A DNA stretch of 64,000 nt, taken from NCBI RefSeq assembly GCF_038632915.1, contig NZ_CP152050.1, forward strand, positions 1,147,001-1,211,000, in the 5' to 3' direction. The translations under genes and the position numbers were made by a program. The DNA is from Paenisporosarcina sp. FSL H8-0542. Lineage in GTDB: Bacteria > Bacillota > Bacilli > Bacillales_A > Planococcaceae. Shown here piece after piece: positions 9,341-20,088 of the stretch. Under the pieces are notes generated by a model. The model ran no database searches and had not been told where the DNA came from. It saw only the letters and a list, made by a program, of their open reading frames with translations. Position 1 is the first letter of the stretch. Each line of letters starts with the position of its first letter.

Positions 9341-11059
9341 ATGAAACTTGAAGTACTTCCGGTCGTTCAAGGAGATTATTTACTCCAAAACTACGACGAA
9401 ACTGCAGCCAATTTCGATTGGAAAGAGGCAGAAAAGGCGTTTAGTTGGCATGTGACAGGTCGTATGAACGTGGCGCACGAAGCCATTGACCGTCATGCAA
9501 ATTCAGACAGAAAAAACAAAATCGCTCTTTATTACAAAGATGCAATTCGCAAAGAATCTTATACGTTCAATGAAATGAAAAAATGGACAAACAAAGCAGC
9601 GAATGCCTTGAAAGCCCATACAAATCTTGAAAAAGGTGACCGTTTATTTATCTTCATGCCGCGCTCGCCTGAATTGTATTTTGCGTTAATCGGTGCTCTT
9701 AAAATGGGTGTAATTGTTGGACCATTGTTCGAGGCATTTATGGAAGGTGCAGTCTATGATCGTTTAGCGGATAGTGAAGCAAAAGCGATTGTGACGACCC
9801 CAGAGTTGTTAAATCGTATTCCGGTAGATAAATTACCTCACCTGGAAACAATACTATTAGTCGGCGAAAACGTGGAAGAAGATAATAAAACAGTAGATTT
9901 TATGAAACATTTGAAAGCTGCGTCTCAGTATTTCCAAGTGGAGTGGCTCGATAAAGAAGATGGATTGGTTCTTCATTATACGTCTGGTTCAACTGGCAAG
10001 CCTAAAGGTGTATTACACGTACAGGAAGCCATGGTACAACATTATCAGACTGCAAAATGGGTGTTGGATTTAAAAGAGCAGGATATTTATTGGTGCACAG
10101 CAGATCCAGGTTGGGTAACAGGGACCTCTTATGGAATTTTTGGTCCATGGTTAACTGGAACAACAATGGTTGTGTTAGGAGGACGTTTTTCTCCTGATGC
10201 ATGGTACCAAGCGATTGAAGACTTCGGTGTAACGATTTGGTATAGTGCGCCAACCGCTTTCCGTATGTTGATGGGAGCTGGCGATGCTTTAGTGAAGGAA
10301 TATGATTTATCTTCGCTGCGTCACGTTTTATCTGTCGGTGAACCATTGAATCCAGAAGTAATCAGATGGGGAGCAGAAGTATTCCGCCATCGCATACATG
10401 ATACATGGTGGATGACAGAAACAGGCGCTCAGATGATTTGTAACTATGCGTGCTTGCCAATTCGCCCTGGATCAATGGGCAAACCAATTCCAGGTGTGAA
10501 AGCAGCTATCGTGGACGATCGTGGGGTTGAGTTGCCTCCATATCAAATGGGGAACTTGGCACTTAAAAAAGGCTGGCCATCAATGATGCGTCAAATCTGG
10601 AATAATCCTGAAAAATATCAATCGTATTTCCTTAACGATGAATGGTACGTTTCAGGAGATTCTGCTTATATGGACGAAGACGGGTATTTCTGGTTCCAAG
10701 GGCGTATTGACGATGTCATCATGACTTCTGGCGAACGCGTAGGACCATTTGAAGTGGAAAGCAAACTTCTCGAGCATCCATCAATTGTCGAAGCGGGTGT
10801 AATCGGAAAACCGGATCCAGTTCGTGGAGAAATCATTAAAGCCTTCGTAGCATTGAAAGAAGGTGTTGAACCTTCGGACGAATTGATTGCTGATATACAA
10901 CAATTCGTGAAAAAAGGATTAGCTGCACACGCTGCTCCGCGTGAAATTGAATTTAAAGACAAGCTACCGAAAACACGCAGTGGGAAAATCATGAGACGTG
11001 TGTTAAAAGCGTGGGAACTTGATTTACCAACAGGCGATTTATCTACAATGGAAGATTAA
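9341..11059 (+). CDS. acsA: Acetyl-CoA synthetase AcsA
   Basis: AMP-forming acetate:CoA ligase, 572 residues, which activates acetate through acetyl-AMP. The ANL-superfamily motifs are present: the phosphate loop HYTSGSTGKPKG, the adenine-binding DTWWMTETG, the hinge GRIDDVIMTSGERVGP, and PKTRSGKIMRR with the catalytic lysine that AcuA acetylates. The frame opens at a GTG (9332), but the ATG at 9341 is chosen because GAGAGGGTGG lies 5-13 bases upstream. It is divergent from acuABC and followed by a strong terminator. Its length is that of Bacillus AcsA rather than the 650-residue enterobacterial Acs. Confidence 0.96.
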   Translation: MKLEVLPVVQGDYLLQNYDETAANFDWKEAEKAFSWHVTGRMNVAHEAIDRHANSDRKNKIALYYKDAIRKESYTFNEMKKWTNKAANALKAHTNLEKGDRLFIFMPRSPELYFALIGALKMGVIVGPLFEAFMEGAVYDRLADSEAKAIVTTPELLNRIPVDKLPHLETILLVGENVEEDNKTVDFMKHLKAASQYFQVEWLDKEDGLVLHYTSGSTGKPKGVLHVQEAMVQHYQTAKWVLDLKEQDIYWCTADPGWVTGTSYGIFGPWLTGTTMVVLGGRFSPDAWYQAIEDFGVTIWYSAPTAFRMLMGAGDALVKEYDLSSLRHVLSVGEPLNPEVIRWGAEVFRHRIHDTWWMTETGAQMICNYACLPIRPGSMGKPIPGVKAAIVDDRGVELPPYQMGNLALKKGWPSMMRQIWNNPEKYQSYFLNDEWYVSGDSAYMDEDGYFWFQGRIDDVIMTSGERVGPFEVESKLLEHPSIVEAGVIGKPDPVRGEIIKAFVALKEGVEPSDELIADIQQFVKKGLAAHAAPREIEFKDKLPKTRSGKIMRRVLKAWELDLPTGDLSTMED

Positions 11060-11063
11060 TGAA

Positions 11064-11113
11064 AATGCCAACAGTTTGCACTACTGCAGTGCTAGCTGTT
11101 GGCATTTCTTTAT
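11064..11113 (+). terminator. Rho-independent terminator after acsA
   Basis: AATGCCAACAG and CTGTTGGCATT form an 11-bp stem with a 21-base loop, followed by TCTTTATT. Confidence 0.75.
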
Positions 11114-11137
11114 TGAAAAGCGTATCACGTCATTTTA

Positions 11138-11226
11138 TCTAGACACTTTGAAATGTGAAGCTGGCCACGCTACCTGACTCCAACCGAGTGAAGCGGAGGC
11201 GTGGGCTGGCGCTTGAAGCTGGATAA
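11138..11226 (+). repeat. Dispersed intergenic repeat, copy A
   Basis: This copy begins TCTAGAC and ends GCGGAGGCGTGGGCTGG then CGCTTGAAGCTGGA. The last ~35 bases match the reverse complement of copy B (14526-14634) and the end of copy C (55127-55252), so it belongs to one family of non-coding repeats found three times in the window. Confidence 0.6.
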
Positions 11227-11230
11227 ATAG

Positions 11231-11277
11231 AAAAGCAGTAAAACTTATCGATGCTGATAAGTTTCACTGCTTTTTAA
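11231..11277 (-). terminator. Terminator of the PBP gene
   Basis: AAAAGCAGT...AAACTTATC and GATAAGTTT...ACTGCTTTTT form a long, nearly complete stem just after the PBP stop. It has T-rich tails on both strands, so it may also catch readthrough from acsA. Confidence 0.7.
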
Positions 11278-11279
11278 TT

Positions 11280-14183
11280 TTATGCTCCTTCACCATCTCC
11301 AGGAGGTGGTTCTACTGGAGGTGGCTCTACTGGAGGCGGCTTAGGTTTCGGATCCGGTTTAGGTTTTGGATCTGGCTTCGGCTTTGGTTCTGTACCAGGT
11401 TTAGGTTCTGGTTCAGGTGCTTCTACGTTTACCATATTGGATGCGGGAGATTGGTTCCCTGTAATATCCACAGCAACCACGAAGTATGTGCCTGGGCTGC
11501 TCAATTGATACGAGTTGCCACTTGCTTCTTTGACGGAAGTTAACAAAGCATTGCCACCAGTACTTTTGAACACTCGGTATCCAACGACATCTTTGGAAGC
11601 GGAATTCGACCAAGTTAGAGTTCTTCCTGAAATGGAAGCAGAAACTGATCCCGGTGAAGCCCCATCAGCATCGAATGTATCTTCAGATACTACCCGGTCT
11701 GCAAAACTAGAATTTTGAGGAAAAAGCTTACTTGCATCACCGTTGATATTGCCAAACATACGATTAATAAAGTCTTTGTTCACACCAACTCCACCACTGA
11801 CTACAAATTCGCTAGGTGTTGACGAAAGTGCGCGATAACGTTTGCCATCGATCATGACGTAAGATGATGAGACGAAGCTATCATCTGCTTTCCTTGGTAC
11901 GTAAGTGTTGGCATTGAATAAATCAGATCTAACAAGACCTGCACGAGAACATTCTTCTGATGGAGACATTCCTGAAATTGCACAGAATGAACGAGAGACA
12001 ACGCCTTTAGGCTGCTTGAATCCGGCAGCTGGGTCCACCAGTTCAGGATTCACATCATATGAACTATTCATCAATCTAGCCCATAACATATTGACGCGAG
12101 TTCCTGGTTGTTGATAAGTACCATTCGAAATATTTAAATTGGTTGGAGTATCGTAACCTAGCCATACACCAAGTGTGATAGAAGGGTTATATCCCATGAA
12201 CCAAACATCGTGTGCATTATTTGTTGTTCCCGTTTTAGCTGCAAAATCAGAATTGAATTTCAATTCCGATTGCGCCCGTCTACCAGTACCTTCAGATAAA
12301 ACATCTCTTAACATATCAGTTACGATATATGATGTTTGTGGAGAGTAGACAGGTACAGCTTTTGATTGATGCTTGAAAATAATATTGCCATCAGCATCTT
12401 CAATTTTCTCAATCATATATGAATCGATAAATTGACCACCATTCGCCAAAGTGGCATATGCATTTGTGTTTTCTTCAATTGTGACACCATTTCTAATACC
12501 ACCAATTGAAGCGGAAAGGTTTACATAATCCTCATCTATTAAACGAGAGAATCCGAGTTTTTTTAAAAATTCGGCTGGACGTTTTTCGACAATTTGATTA
12601 TACAATCTTAAAGCTGCCAAGTTTTGTGAAGTTGCCAGTGCCTGTCGGGCAGGAATGATACCAAGTTCTTGCTCTTTATTGAAGTTTCCAGGTGAGTATG
12701 GATTTCCACTGCCGTCTACATAGTCTTTGAATGCAACATCGACGACCGGACTTCCAGCACCGATCACACCATACTCAATGGCAGGAGCATAAATTAATAA
12801 AGGCTTCATGGTTGAACCATTTTGACGATATCTTTGTGTTGCATGATTTGATGCTTCAATTTCATAACTACGTCCACCGATAAAACTTAAGATTCTGCCC
12901 GTACTATTTTCCATCAGCACACTGCCTACCTGAACAGGTTCTTCAACCCATTCATTTTTTTGTGATTCAGCATTGTATTTTTCAACCTTGATAGATGGGC
13001 CATAGTTTTTAAATTCATCTTTAACTTTTTGATGAGCGTCATACATTTCTTTGTCTATGGTTGAATGTATTCGGTAGCCGTTATTACGCATTGCACGGTC
13101 GGCCATAATTGTATATTTTTCATTTAATTTTTCTTCATCTTTTAAACGAGAAGGGTCAATGCCGTCTTTTTCAGCTAACAATTCCGCTATAATCTGTTTT
13201 GCTTGGCGTTCCAATTCATATGTTAAGAAAGGGTATCTTTCCTGAGGTAATAATTCAGGAGAACGGAAATCTTTTTTAATATCGTAAGCAATCGCTCCGT
13301 TATATTCTTGTTCCGTTATGTAGCCGGTTTCTTTCATACGATACAGAACTGTCAGCATCCGATCGATTCCTGGTTTCAGACCATCATCATCTTTCAATAA
13401 ACCTCCAGAAGTGAATGGTGTATGAGCGAAAGGTGCTTGCGGAATGCCCGCTATAAAAGCAGCCTGAGGTAAATTTAAATCTTTTGCTTTGACATTGAAA
13501 ATTCCTTCTGCGGCGGTTTCAATCCCTGCAATATTGGCTCCAGAAGCGTTGCGGCCATAGGGGATGATATTTAAATAAGCTTCCAGAATTTCATCTTTTT
13601 CCATGAATTTTTCAAGGCGCATGGCAAGAAGAATTTCTTTTGCTTTGCGTTCATAGGAAACTTCATTTGTGAGAATCTGATTTTTGATTAATTGTTGTGT
13701 AAGTGTGGATCCACCTGTCTGGCTATCAGAATTCGTTACATCCTGCAGTAGCCCACGGAAAATAGCTTTTGGCACGATTCCATCATGTACTGGGAAATAT
13801 TCATCTTCCGTTGCATACACTGCATCAAGGACATAAGGAGAGACTTCCTCAAGCTTCGTTTCACGACGCTGTAAATCTGTTCTTATTTTCCCTAAGTACA
13901 CATTGTTCGCAAAATATACTTCTGAGGTCTCTTCATAACTGAAGATGGATGCGCGCATATCCGCTTCTTCACGAAGTGGTTCCTGATCGACTAGTGAAGC
14001 GAAATATCCAGCTGCCACCGATCCTGCAAATGCGCCGCCTACCAAAAGGACAATAAGCAAAATTAATGCGAGATTCCAGATGACCCCTGAGGTAATGCGC
14101 AAGCCTTTAGCCCACTGTGCATTCGTCCACCTATCCCATGTTTCGTTTATTTTTTTCAACCAGTTTTTTACTTGATCATTCAA
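11280..14183 (-). CDS. Class A penicillin-binding protein (transglycosylase/transpeptidase) with FN3 domain
   Basis: Bifunctional murein synthase of the PBP1A family, 967 residues. In order it has a short cytosolic tail, one membrane segment at about residues 30-52 (LALILLIVLLVGGAFAG), a GT51 glycosyltransferase domain (ATEDEYF with the catalytic Glu; GGSTLTQQLIKN), a transpeptidase domain with SxxK in NGSTMKPLL, SxN in TSQN and KTGTTN, a fibronectin type III domain (about residues 855-930), and an extracellular tail of P-E/K-P repeats. The TTG at 14183 is preferred to the ATG at 14261, because AGGAGG lies 9 bases before the TTG and nothing like it precedes the ATG. It sits between acsA and tyrS, where B. 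subtilis has no PBP gene. Confidence 0.93.
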   Translation of the reverse strand: MNDQVKNWLKKINETWDRWTNAQWAKGLRITSGVIWNLALILLIVLLVGGAFAGSVAAGYFASLVDQEPLREEADMRASIFSYEETSEVYFANNVYLGKIRTDLQRRETKLEEVSPYVLDAVYATEDEYFPVHDGIVPKAIFRGLLQDVTNSDSQTGGSTLTQQLIKNQILTNEVSYERKAKEILLAMRLEKFMEKDEILEAYLNIIPYGRNASGANIAGIETAAEGIFNVKAKDLNLPQAAFIAGIPQAPFAHTPFTSGGLLKDDDGLKPGIDRMLTVLYRMKETGYITEQEYNGAIAYDIKKDFRSPELLPQERYPFLTYELERQAKQIIAELLAEKDGIDPSRLKDEEKLNEKYTIMADRAMRNNGYRIHSTIDKEMYDAHQKVKDEFKNYGPSIKVEKYNAESQKNEWVEEPVQVGSVLMENSTGRILSFIGGRSYEIEASNHATQRYRQNGSTMKPLLIYAPAIEYGVIGAGSPVVDVAFKDYVDGSGNPYSPGNFNKEQELGIIPARQALATSQNLAALRLYNQIVEKRPAEFLKKLGFSRLIDEDYVNLSASIGGIRNGVTIEENTNAYATLANGGQFIDSYMIEKIEDADGNIIFKHQSKAVPVYSPQTSYIVTDMLRDVLSEGTGRRAQSELKFNSDFAAKTGTTNNAHDVWFMGYNPSITLGVWLGYDTPTNLNISNGTYQQPGTRVNMLWARLMNSSYDVNPELVDPAAGFKQPKGVVSRSFCAISGMSPSEECSRAGLVRSDLFNANTYVPRKADDSFVSSSYVMIDGKRYRALSSTPSEFVVSGGVGVNKDFINRMFGNINGDASKLFPQNSSFADRVVSEDTFDADGASPGSVSASISGRTLTWSNSASKDVVGYRVFKSTGGNALLTSVKEASGNSYQLSSPGTYFVVAVDITGNQSPASNMVNVEAPEPEPKPGTEPKPKPDPKPKPDPKPKPPPVEPPPVEPPPGDGEGA

Positions 14184-14247
14184 CCGAATCGACCTCCTAA
14201 AATCTTGTCCTATTATATCATAAAATGGTAGATGCCTAATATATTTA

Positions 14248-14275
14248 TTGACAACGAACAATAAAAGCGTACAAT
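14248..14275 (+). promoter_or_regulatory. Sigma-A promoter of tyrS
   Basis: TTGACA (14248-14253), a 16-base spacer, and TACAAT (14270-14275), directly upstream of the T-box leader. Confidence 0.8.
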
Positions 14276-14281
14276 GAAAAA

Positions 14282-14523
14282 ATATATATTATTTTGAGTG
14301 ATGAAAAGTCCGAAGTAATGAATGCAAGTGCTGTTTAGAGAGCCAGCGGGTGGTGAAAGCTGGTCAGTGTGCATACATGAATTACAGGCTGGGAGCTTAA
14401 ACGTCAACACAACGATACTGTGTCTGATGAGCGGAAGGACTGGTTCCTTCAAGCTGGGTGGTACCGCGCAAATTGTATTTAGCGTCCCTGCATGATTTTT
14501 ATTAATCGTGCAGGGACTTTTTT
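14282..14523 (+). promoter_or_regulatory. T-box riboswitch, tyrosine specific
   Basis: Transcription-antitermination leader that reads uncharged tRNA-Tyr. Stem I runs from about 14305 to 14400, with GTAAT paired to ATTAC around the specifier loop; the specifier codon UAC (Tyr) is at 14374-14376. The AGAGAG...GGTGGTGAAAGCTGG elements follow. The T-box sequence AAGCTGGGTGGTACCGCG is at 14451-14468, with UGGU matching the ACCA end of tRNA-Tyr. The terminator stem is GTCCCTGCA / TGCAGGGAC (14484-14517) plus T6. It controls tyrS. Confidence 0.95.
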
Positions 14524-14525
14524 AT

Positions 14526-15928
<1,403 letters not shown>

Positions 15929-15937
15929 CACAAGAGG

Positions 15938-15970
15938 AAAGACCGTTTTTTTATAAAAACGGTCTTTTTT
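15938..15970 (+). terminator. Rho-independent terminator after tyrS
   Basis: AAAGACCGTTTTT and AAAAACGGTCTTT form a perfect stem with a TAT loop and T6 tail. Confidence 0.9.
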
Positions 15971-16041
15971 ATTGAAAAAAAGACATGTTTCCAACTAACC
16001 ACCACCCACCGTTAAACTGTGATGATTTTTGCCTTAAAAGT

Positions 16042-16085
16042 AAAGCTGCCTTGATGACTAATATCGTCATCAAGGCAGCTTTTTT
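16042..16085 (-). terminator. Bidirectional terminator between tyrS and the binding-protein gene
   Basis: AAAGCTGCCTTGATGAC and GTCATCAAGGCAGCTTT form a perfect 17-bp stem with T runs on the plus side. It lies just beyond the stop of the minus-strand gene at 16091. Confidence 0.8.
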
Positions 16086-16090
16086 CGTAA

Positions 16091-16906
16091 TCACTTATTT
16101 TCAGTAATCCATGTAGGTAATTCTAAATCGGCATAAATATCTGGATGTAGGATATTGGCGAGCTTAAACGCACCTTCCAAAAGGCGCGGGGAGGGACGGC
16201 AATACAATTCTTCTTCCATTATATGTACATTGTTCTTTTGTAAATCTGTTAGATTCTCATAACCAGACCGTTTTTCAACAACTTTTTTATTCACTTTAGA
16301 TAGCTGAACGCCAACCCAAGCAAGGAAAATATAGTCCGGATTGCGACGCATTACATCATCCCAATCTGTCTGAACACTTGCCAATTCAACGTCACGAAAG
16401 ACATTGCGCCCACCAGAAACTTCACTGACTTCAGTTAACCAATTTACCTGTCCTGGTGTAAAGATTGGTTTCGGCCACCACTCCCAATATAATTCGGGAT
16501 AAGTGGAAACAAGGGTAGCGCGAATCTTCATTTCATCAACAAATTTTCTGTATTCCAAGACGATCTTTTCAGCCTCAACAGAAATACCACATGCGTGACC
16601 AACAATCAGTAAATCCTCTGCAATATCGTTTAAACTTTGAGGATTCAACACAAGATGGGGAATACCACGATCTACTAATTCGTTCACATTTTTCTCCATA
16701 CCAGGAACACTGAGTGAAGCCAATACAAGATCAGGCTCTAATGCCTCTAGTGCATCGATATCAATTGACAAATCTGGACCTAATCGAGGTAAATGTTGAA
16801 CTGAAGAAGGCCAATCAGAAAAGTCGTCGAGTCCGACAAGCTGATCCGTTAAGCCTAAATAGGCAAGAACTTCAGTATTGCTAGGGCATATAGAAATGAG
16901 TCTCAT
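16091..16906 (-). CDS. Cobalamin/iron-type substrate-binding protein without signal peptide
   Basis: A 271-residue protein of the helical-backbone binding-protein superfamily (BtuF/FhuD/TroA type). It opens with RLISICPSNTEVLAYLGL, then DDFSDWP, and contains LEPDLVLASLS, PKPIFTPGQVNW and the C-terminal CRPSPRLLEGA. This pattern resembles proteins annotated as cobalamin-binding in Bacillales. It has no signal peptide and no lipobox cysteine, so it appears to be cytosolic, and no permease or ATPase genes lie nearby. A role in transport is therefore doubtful; sensing or storing a corrinoid is only a guess. AAAGGAG lies 8 bases before the ATG. Confidence 0.8.
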   Translation of the reverse strand: MRLISICPSNTEVLAYLGLTDQLVGLDDFSDWPSSVQHLPRLGPDLSIDIDALEALEPDLVLASLSVPGMEKNVNELVDRGIPHLVLNPQSLNDIAEDLLIVGHACGISVEAEKIVLEYRKFVDEMKIRATLVSTYPELYWEWWPKPIFTPGQVNWLTEVSEVSGGRNVFRDVELASVQTDWDDVMRRNPDYIFLAWVGVQLSKVNKKVVEKRSGYENLTDLQKNNVHIMEEELYCRPSPRLLEGAFKLANILHPDIYADLELPTWITENK

Positions 16907-16948
16907 ACAAAAACTCCTTTTAATTTTTATATAAGTGTATCATAGGCA

Positions 16949-16975
16949 CAAAAAAAGAGCCCCAACTGGGACTCT
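16949..16975 (-). terminator. Rho-independent terminator (minus strand)
   Basis: On the minus strand AGAGTCCC AGTT GGGGCTCT (one G-U pair) is followed by seven T. It probably stops readthrough from the collagen-like gene before the binding-protein gene. Confidence 0.75.
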
Positions 16976-17007
16976 ATTGAAACTAACAAGAGTAGTACTC
17001 AATAGTC

Positions 17008-17046
17008 AAAATGCCTGGGCATCGAAAGTGCACAGGCATTTTTTAT
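17008..17046 (-). terminator. Hairpin after the collagen-like gene
   Basis: AAAATGCCTG and CAGGCATTTTTT pair around a 15-base loop, adjacent to the stop codon at 17048. T runs are present on both strands, stronger on the plus strand. Confidence 0.6.
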
Positions 17047-17047
17047 T

Positions 17048-17767
17048 TCACCCTACCTGGATAATTTGCAGGGTGGCCAATTTGTAGCTAAAATGCTCCT
17101 GTAATTCTGCTTGGATTTTAACAATATCTCCTTCTAGCAATGAAACTAAATCAGAAGAGGACAGGGAGGTAGCAGTGGTGGATTCGGTGAACGACGATAC
17201 TACCGTAATGGCGTCATTTATCTTTACGTGAAATGTCGATGGCGAACAAGTTATTGTATTTGATGCCAATATGATTTTATAGCTAATTTGATAAATCCCT
17301 GATTTCAATACTTTCAGGCCGTCTTGCATTAACTCTACATCTTGGAGTGGTCCAGGCATGATAAATCTAACAGCCCCAGACGCTTTGCTCATTACATTGC
17401 AAATGCCGAAACCATGAGCTGCTTGCAATATACCTGGTGGTCCAGGAGGGCCTTGATCCCCTTTAGGTCCTTGTATTCCTTGTAGACCTCTAATACCTTG
17501 ATCACCACTGGGACCTGGGGGACCTTGATCCCCTTTTGGACCTTGTATTCCTTGTGGACCTCTAATGCCTTGATCACCACTGGGACCTGGAGGACCTTGA
17601 TTACCTTTAGGTCCTTTTAATCCTTGTGGGCCCTGCTGGCCTTTTGGTCCAGGGGGGCCTTGTTCTCCTCTAAAACCAACGGGACCTTGATAGCCTCTAG
17701 GACCTCTAGGCCCACGTGCGCAATTACAATTATTCGATGATCCATTACATTTTGGACAGCGATCCAA
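17048..17767 (-). CDS. Collagen-like exosporium/spore surface protein (BclA type)
   Basis: A 239-residue protein built like Bacillus BclA-family exosporium filaments. It has a short Cys-rich head ([13 protein letters not shown]), 31 uninterrupted G-X-Y triplets (about residues 19-111, rich in GPP, GPK, GDQ), and a ~125-residue C-terminal head of TNF/C1q-like beta type ([17 protein letters not shown] ... [12 protein letters not shown]). The TTG at 17767 is chosen because GGAAGGAAGG lies 6 bases upstream; the in-frame ATG at 17827 lacks such a site. It follows the PKD gene on the same strand and probably shares its transcript. Surface location is inferred from the family and from its neighbours. 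Confidence 0.85.
   Translation of the reverse strand: MDRCPKCNGSSNNCNCARGPRGPRGYQGPVGFRGEQGPPGPKGQQGPQGLKGPKGNQGPPGPSGDQGIRGPQGIQGPKGDQGPPGPSGDQGIRGLQGIQGPKGDQGPPGPPGILQAAHGFGICNVMSKASGAVRFIMPGPLQDVELMQDGLKVLKSGIYQISYKIILASNTITCSPSTFHVKINDAITVVSSFTESTTATSLSSSDLVSLLEGDIVKIQAELQEHFSYKLATLQIIQVG
17451..17594 (-). repeat. Two 72-bp tandem repeats in the collagen-like domain
   Basis: Copies at 17451-17522 and 17523-17594, with a partial third starting at 17595, each encode 24 residues (eight G-X-Y triplets ending in GIQGPKGDQ). The copies are nearly identical at base level, so copy number is likely to vary between strains. Confidence 0.85.
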
Positions 17768-17844
17768 TTTAATCCTTCCTTCCTTAATAAAGATGGCAAT
17801 TGATTTGATGCGTTCGTACTTTTGCATCCCTGACCAATTGTTTT

Positions 17845-19884
17845 TTAATTGCGAATATTAAGTGGTATATTTTGGAGTGTCCCGCCCGAGCTGGATTGAA
17901 TGGAAATAGCTCTCGTTTGATCTGGCAGCTGAGAGGAGCCTTCAACCCGATATCCCCATTCCCCTAATGTATCCACAGGCACTTGGACTAGGAGAGTGCC
18001 GTTAAGACTACTGCCGATATAGATAGAGATTGATGCCCCTGCTTGAAGCACATTTGATGTCCCGGAAATACGCCATTCTGCATCCCCAGTACGATACTCC
18101 GCCCGAGTAACTGTCAAGGTTTCCGGAACCGATGTCACTTGGACAGTGTCTGAAGAAATGCCTCCAGGACCTTGGACTGTAAGTTGGAAAGTTAGTGTTG
18201 CTGGCTGTGCGGGAAATCTATATGTGGCTGTGGAGGTATTGGGATTGGTTAATTGTACGGGAACTCCCGAGATTTGAGCCCATTGGTAAGATGTTGCAAG
18301 CCCTGTTGCGCTTCCTGCCAGCGTCACTATTGCTCCTTGCTGGACGACTTGATCTGGCCCTGCATCAGCAATTGGAGGTGGTGTGGAGTCAAGAACCGTA
18401 ATACTTACGGAGTCGGTGGAAGGTCCGCCTTCGCCATCAACTGTCAACTCAAATACTAGAGTCGCTTGAGAAGCTGGTGCAACAAAGGTAGGAGTTGCTG
18501 TAGTGCCACCGGTCAATGCAACAGTAGGGCCGGATAACTGAATCCAATTATATGAGGTGATAGCACCGCTTGAATTCGTTCCGTTCAGAAACACGGTTGA
18601 ATTAACGACAACTGTTTGGTCGGGCCCGGCATTAGCTTCTACAGGTATAGGACCATCTGGAGAACCGGTCACTGATACATCTATAACCCTCTTGCCTCCC
18701 GCTGTCGATTTAATAGTTACCTGGGACGGTGCAAATGGGAGGCTTGTAGTGCTTAATCCGTTAGGCGGAATGATGATCTCGCCAACCCCAAAATCCTCTA
18801 TGGATAAAGCCGGTGCTCCAATCAAATCACTGGATGAGGCAATGACGTCCAAAGTTTGGGAATTCGTGTCATAGTTCGCCGTTGCCGTAATGAAATCAAC
18901 TGGCCCGGCTTCTTTTATACTGTTCGGAACATCACTCAAGTTTGTAACAGTAACGGAAGCAGGGGGGCGGTCACCTGTATAAGCGACTCGGGCAAAGTAC
19001 CGTCCGTTTATTCCTTGAAGCAGGGTGGTGTCAATTCCGTTTCCAGAAGCGCTTATCGTCTGTGCAGTGTCATCTGAAACCGCAAAGACATCTAGCAGTC
19101 CGCGTGCGCTATCGGTTTGTGTATAGTTGGCTCTAGTCACATCGACTCCCGAAACGGTAGAGATTTTTCCTAGAACCGTAAAAAGTCTGGTTTCAATACA
19201 GTTATCGGGGTCAAGGCCAGGAGTTGTTGAACGATCCGGGGATCCGATGCCAATTCCTGGCCCTTCAATCCGAAAAATGTTTTGAGGCTGTCCGAATGAA
19301 TCAACAAACACACTGCCTGTAATTGGATGGGGCACATTTGGATCGCCAATATATCCTTCTGGGGCAAGTGGTGCAACATTTGGATCCCATTTTAAAAATG
19401 GATGGACGCGGCTGTTAAGCGCAAGCTCGAATTCCCCGCCGTTGAATCCGCCAATATCCTCTGTAAAATTAATTTCCCCGGCTCCCTCTCCATCAGGTTC
19501 AGCGATGAATGTGTCAGTTCCATATGGGTGTGTAACCGTATATTCGGCATTTGGCTGTAATCCAAAGATACGAATCCGCACTCTGCCAAATACAATTTGG
19601 TCTCCATCCCTAGGAACTTCGCTTACAAAAGCAGCTTCCAATGCTAAGACAAGCCTAGCTCTTTCGCCAGTACCAGTAGTCATTTCAGCTTCCGCCAGAA
19701 AATAAAATGCTTCCGATGGATAATTATCCGGGAATGACACGGGCAGCGTTGGGTTAGGCAAATCTGCAGGAGTAATCCCTGAGTAAGGATCAGTAGGATC
19801 GACATTCAATTGAAGACGCAATCTATTTTCATCTTTATACCATACAGGAAAACCATCAAACGCATTAATTGGTCCGACTGTCAT
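17845..19884 (-). CDS. Large PKD-domain protein, probable spore surface/matrix protein
   Basis: A 679-residue protein without signal peptide or membrane segment. The N-terminal ~400 residues are beta-rich and of unknown family (begins [20 protein letters not shown]). Two PKD/REJ-type Ig-like domains follow, starting at [13 protein letters not shown] (about residue 415) and [13 protein letters not shown] (about residue 504). A third beta-rich domain (about 590-679) has an Ig or CBM-like pattern. AAAGGAGG lies 7 bases before the ATG. Lack of a signal peptide fits a mother-cell protein assembled onto the spore from inside. It is divergent from the mnx operon and upstream of the collagen-like gene. 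Function is unknown; adhesion or matrix is an inference. Confidence 0.75.
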   Translation of the reverse strand: MTVGPINAFDGFPVWYKDENRLRLQLNVDPTDPYSGITPADLPNPTLPVSFPDNYPSEAFYFLAEAEMTTGTGERARLVLALEAAFVSEVPRDGDQIVFGRVRIRIFGLQPNAEYTVTHPYGTDTFIAEPDGEGAGEINFTEDIGGFNGGEFELALNSRVHPFLKWDPNVAPLAPEGYIGDPNVPHPITGSVFVDSFGQPQNIFRIEGPGIGIGSPDRSTTPGLDPDNCIETRLFTVLGKISTVSGVDVTRANYTQTDSARGLLDVFAVSDDTAQTISASGNGIDTTLLQGINGRYFARVAYTGDRPPASVTVTNLSDVPNSIKEAGPVDFITATANYDTNSQTLDVIASSSDLIGAPALSIEDFGVGEIIIPPNGLSTTSLPFAPSQVTIKSTAGGKRVIDVSVTGSPDGPIPVEANAGPDQTVVVNSTVFLNGTNSSGAITSYNWIQLSGPTVALTGGTTATPTFVAPASQATLVFELTVDGEGGPSTDSVSITVLDSTPPPIADAGPDQVVQQGAIVTLAGSATGLATSYQWAQISGVPVQLTNPNTSTATYRFPAQPATLTFQLTVQGPGGISSDTVQVTSVPETLTVTRAEYRTGDAEWRISGTSNVLQAGASISIYIGSSLNGTLLVQVPVDTLGEWGYRVEGSSQLPDQTRAISIQSSSGGTLQNIPLNIRN

Positions 19885-19982
19885 GTATAGCCTCCTTTTT
19901 TTTGCAGAAAAAGTGATTCTACCAAATTTAACTGGAGATCAGGCGATTTCCTAATTTCTGCATATTTTTTCAAACTGTTATC

Positions 19983-20071
19983 AGTGTATGCAGAAAGGAA
20001 TCCCATAGAGTAGGTAAATATACAACATTTTACAGTGGACAAAGTTCGTTCATATTTGCTGGTACATATGT
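19983..20071. promoter_or_regulatory. Divergent mnx / PKD promoter region with sporulation-sigma-like boxes
   Basis: On the minus strand CATACACT (19983-19990) equals the sigma-E -10 consensus CATACANT, facing the PKD gene. On the plus strand CATAGAGTA (about 20008) and CATATGTTA (about 20066) both fit the sigma-K -10 CATANNNTA, facing mnxA. The -35 halves (an AC about 16 bases upstream) are not convincing. Mother-cell expression is known for mnx in Bacillus sp. SG-1. Confidence 0.35.
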
Positions 20072-20088
20072 TATGTAGAGGTGGGGCT

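Noticed and set aside
18557-18874. Plus-strand frames across the PKD gene
   Set aside because: Shadow frames of a long, well-initiated minus-strand gene with recognisable domains.
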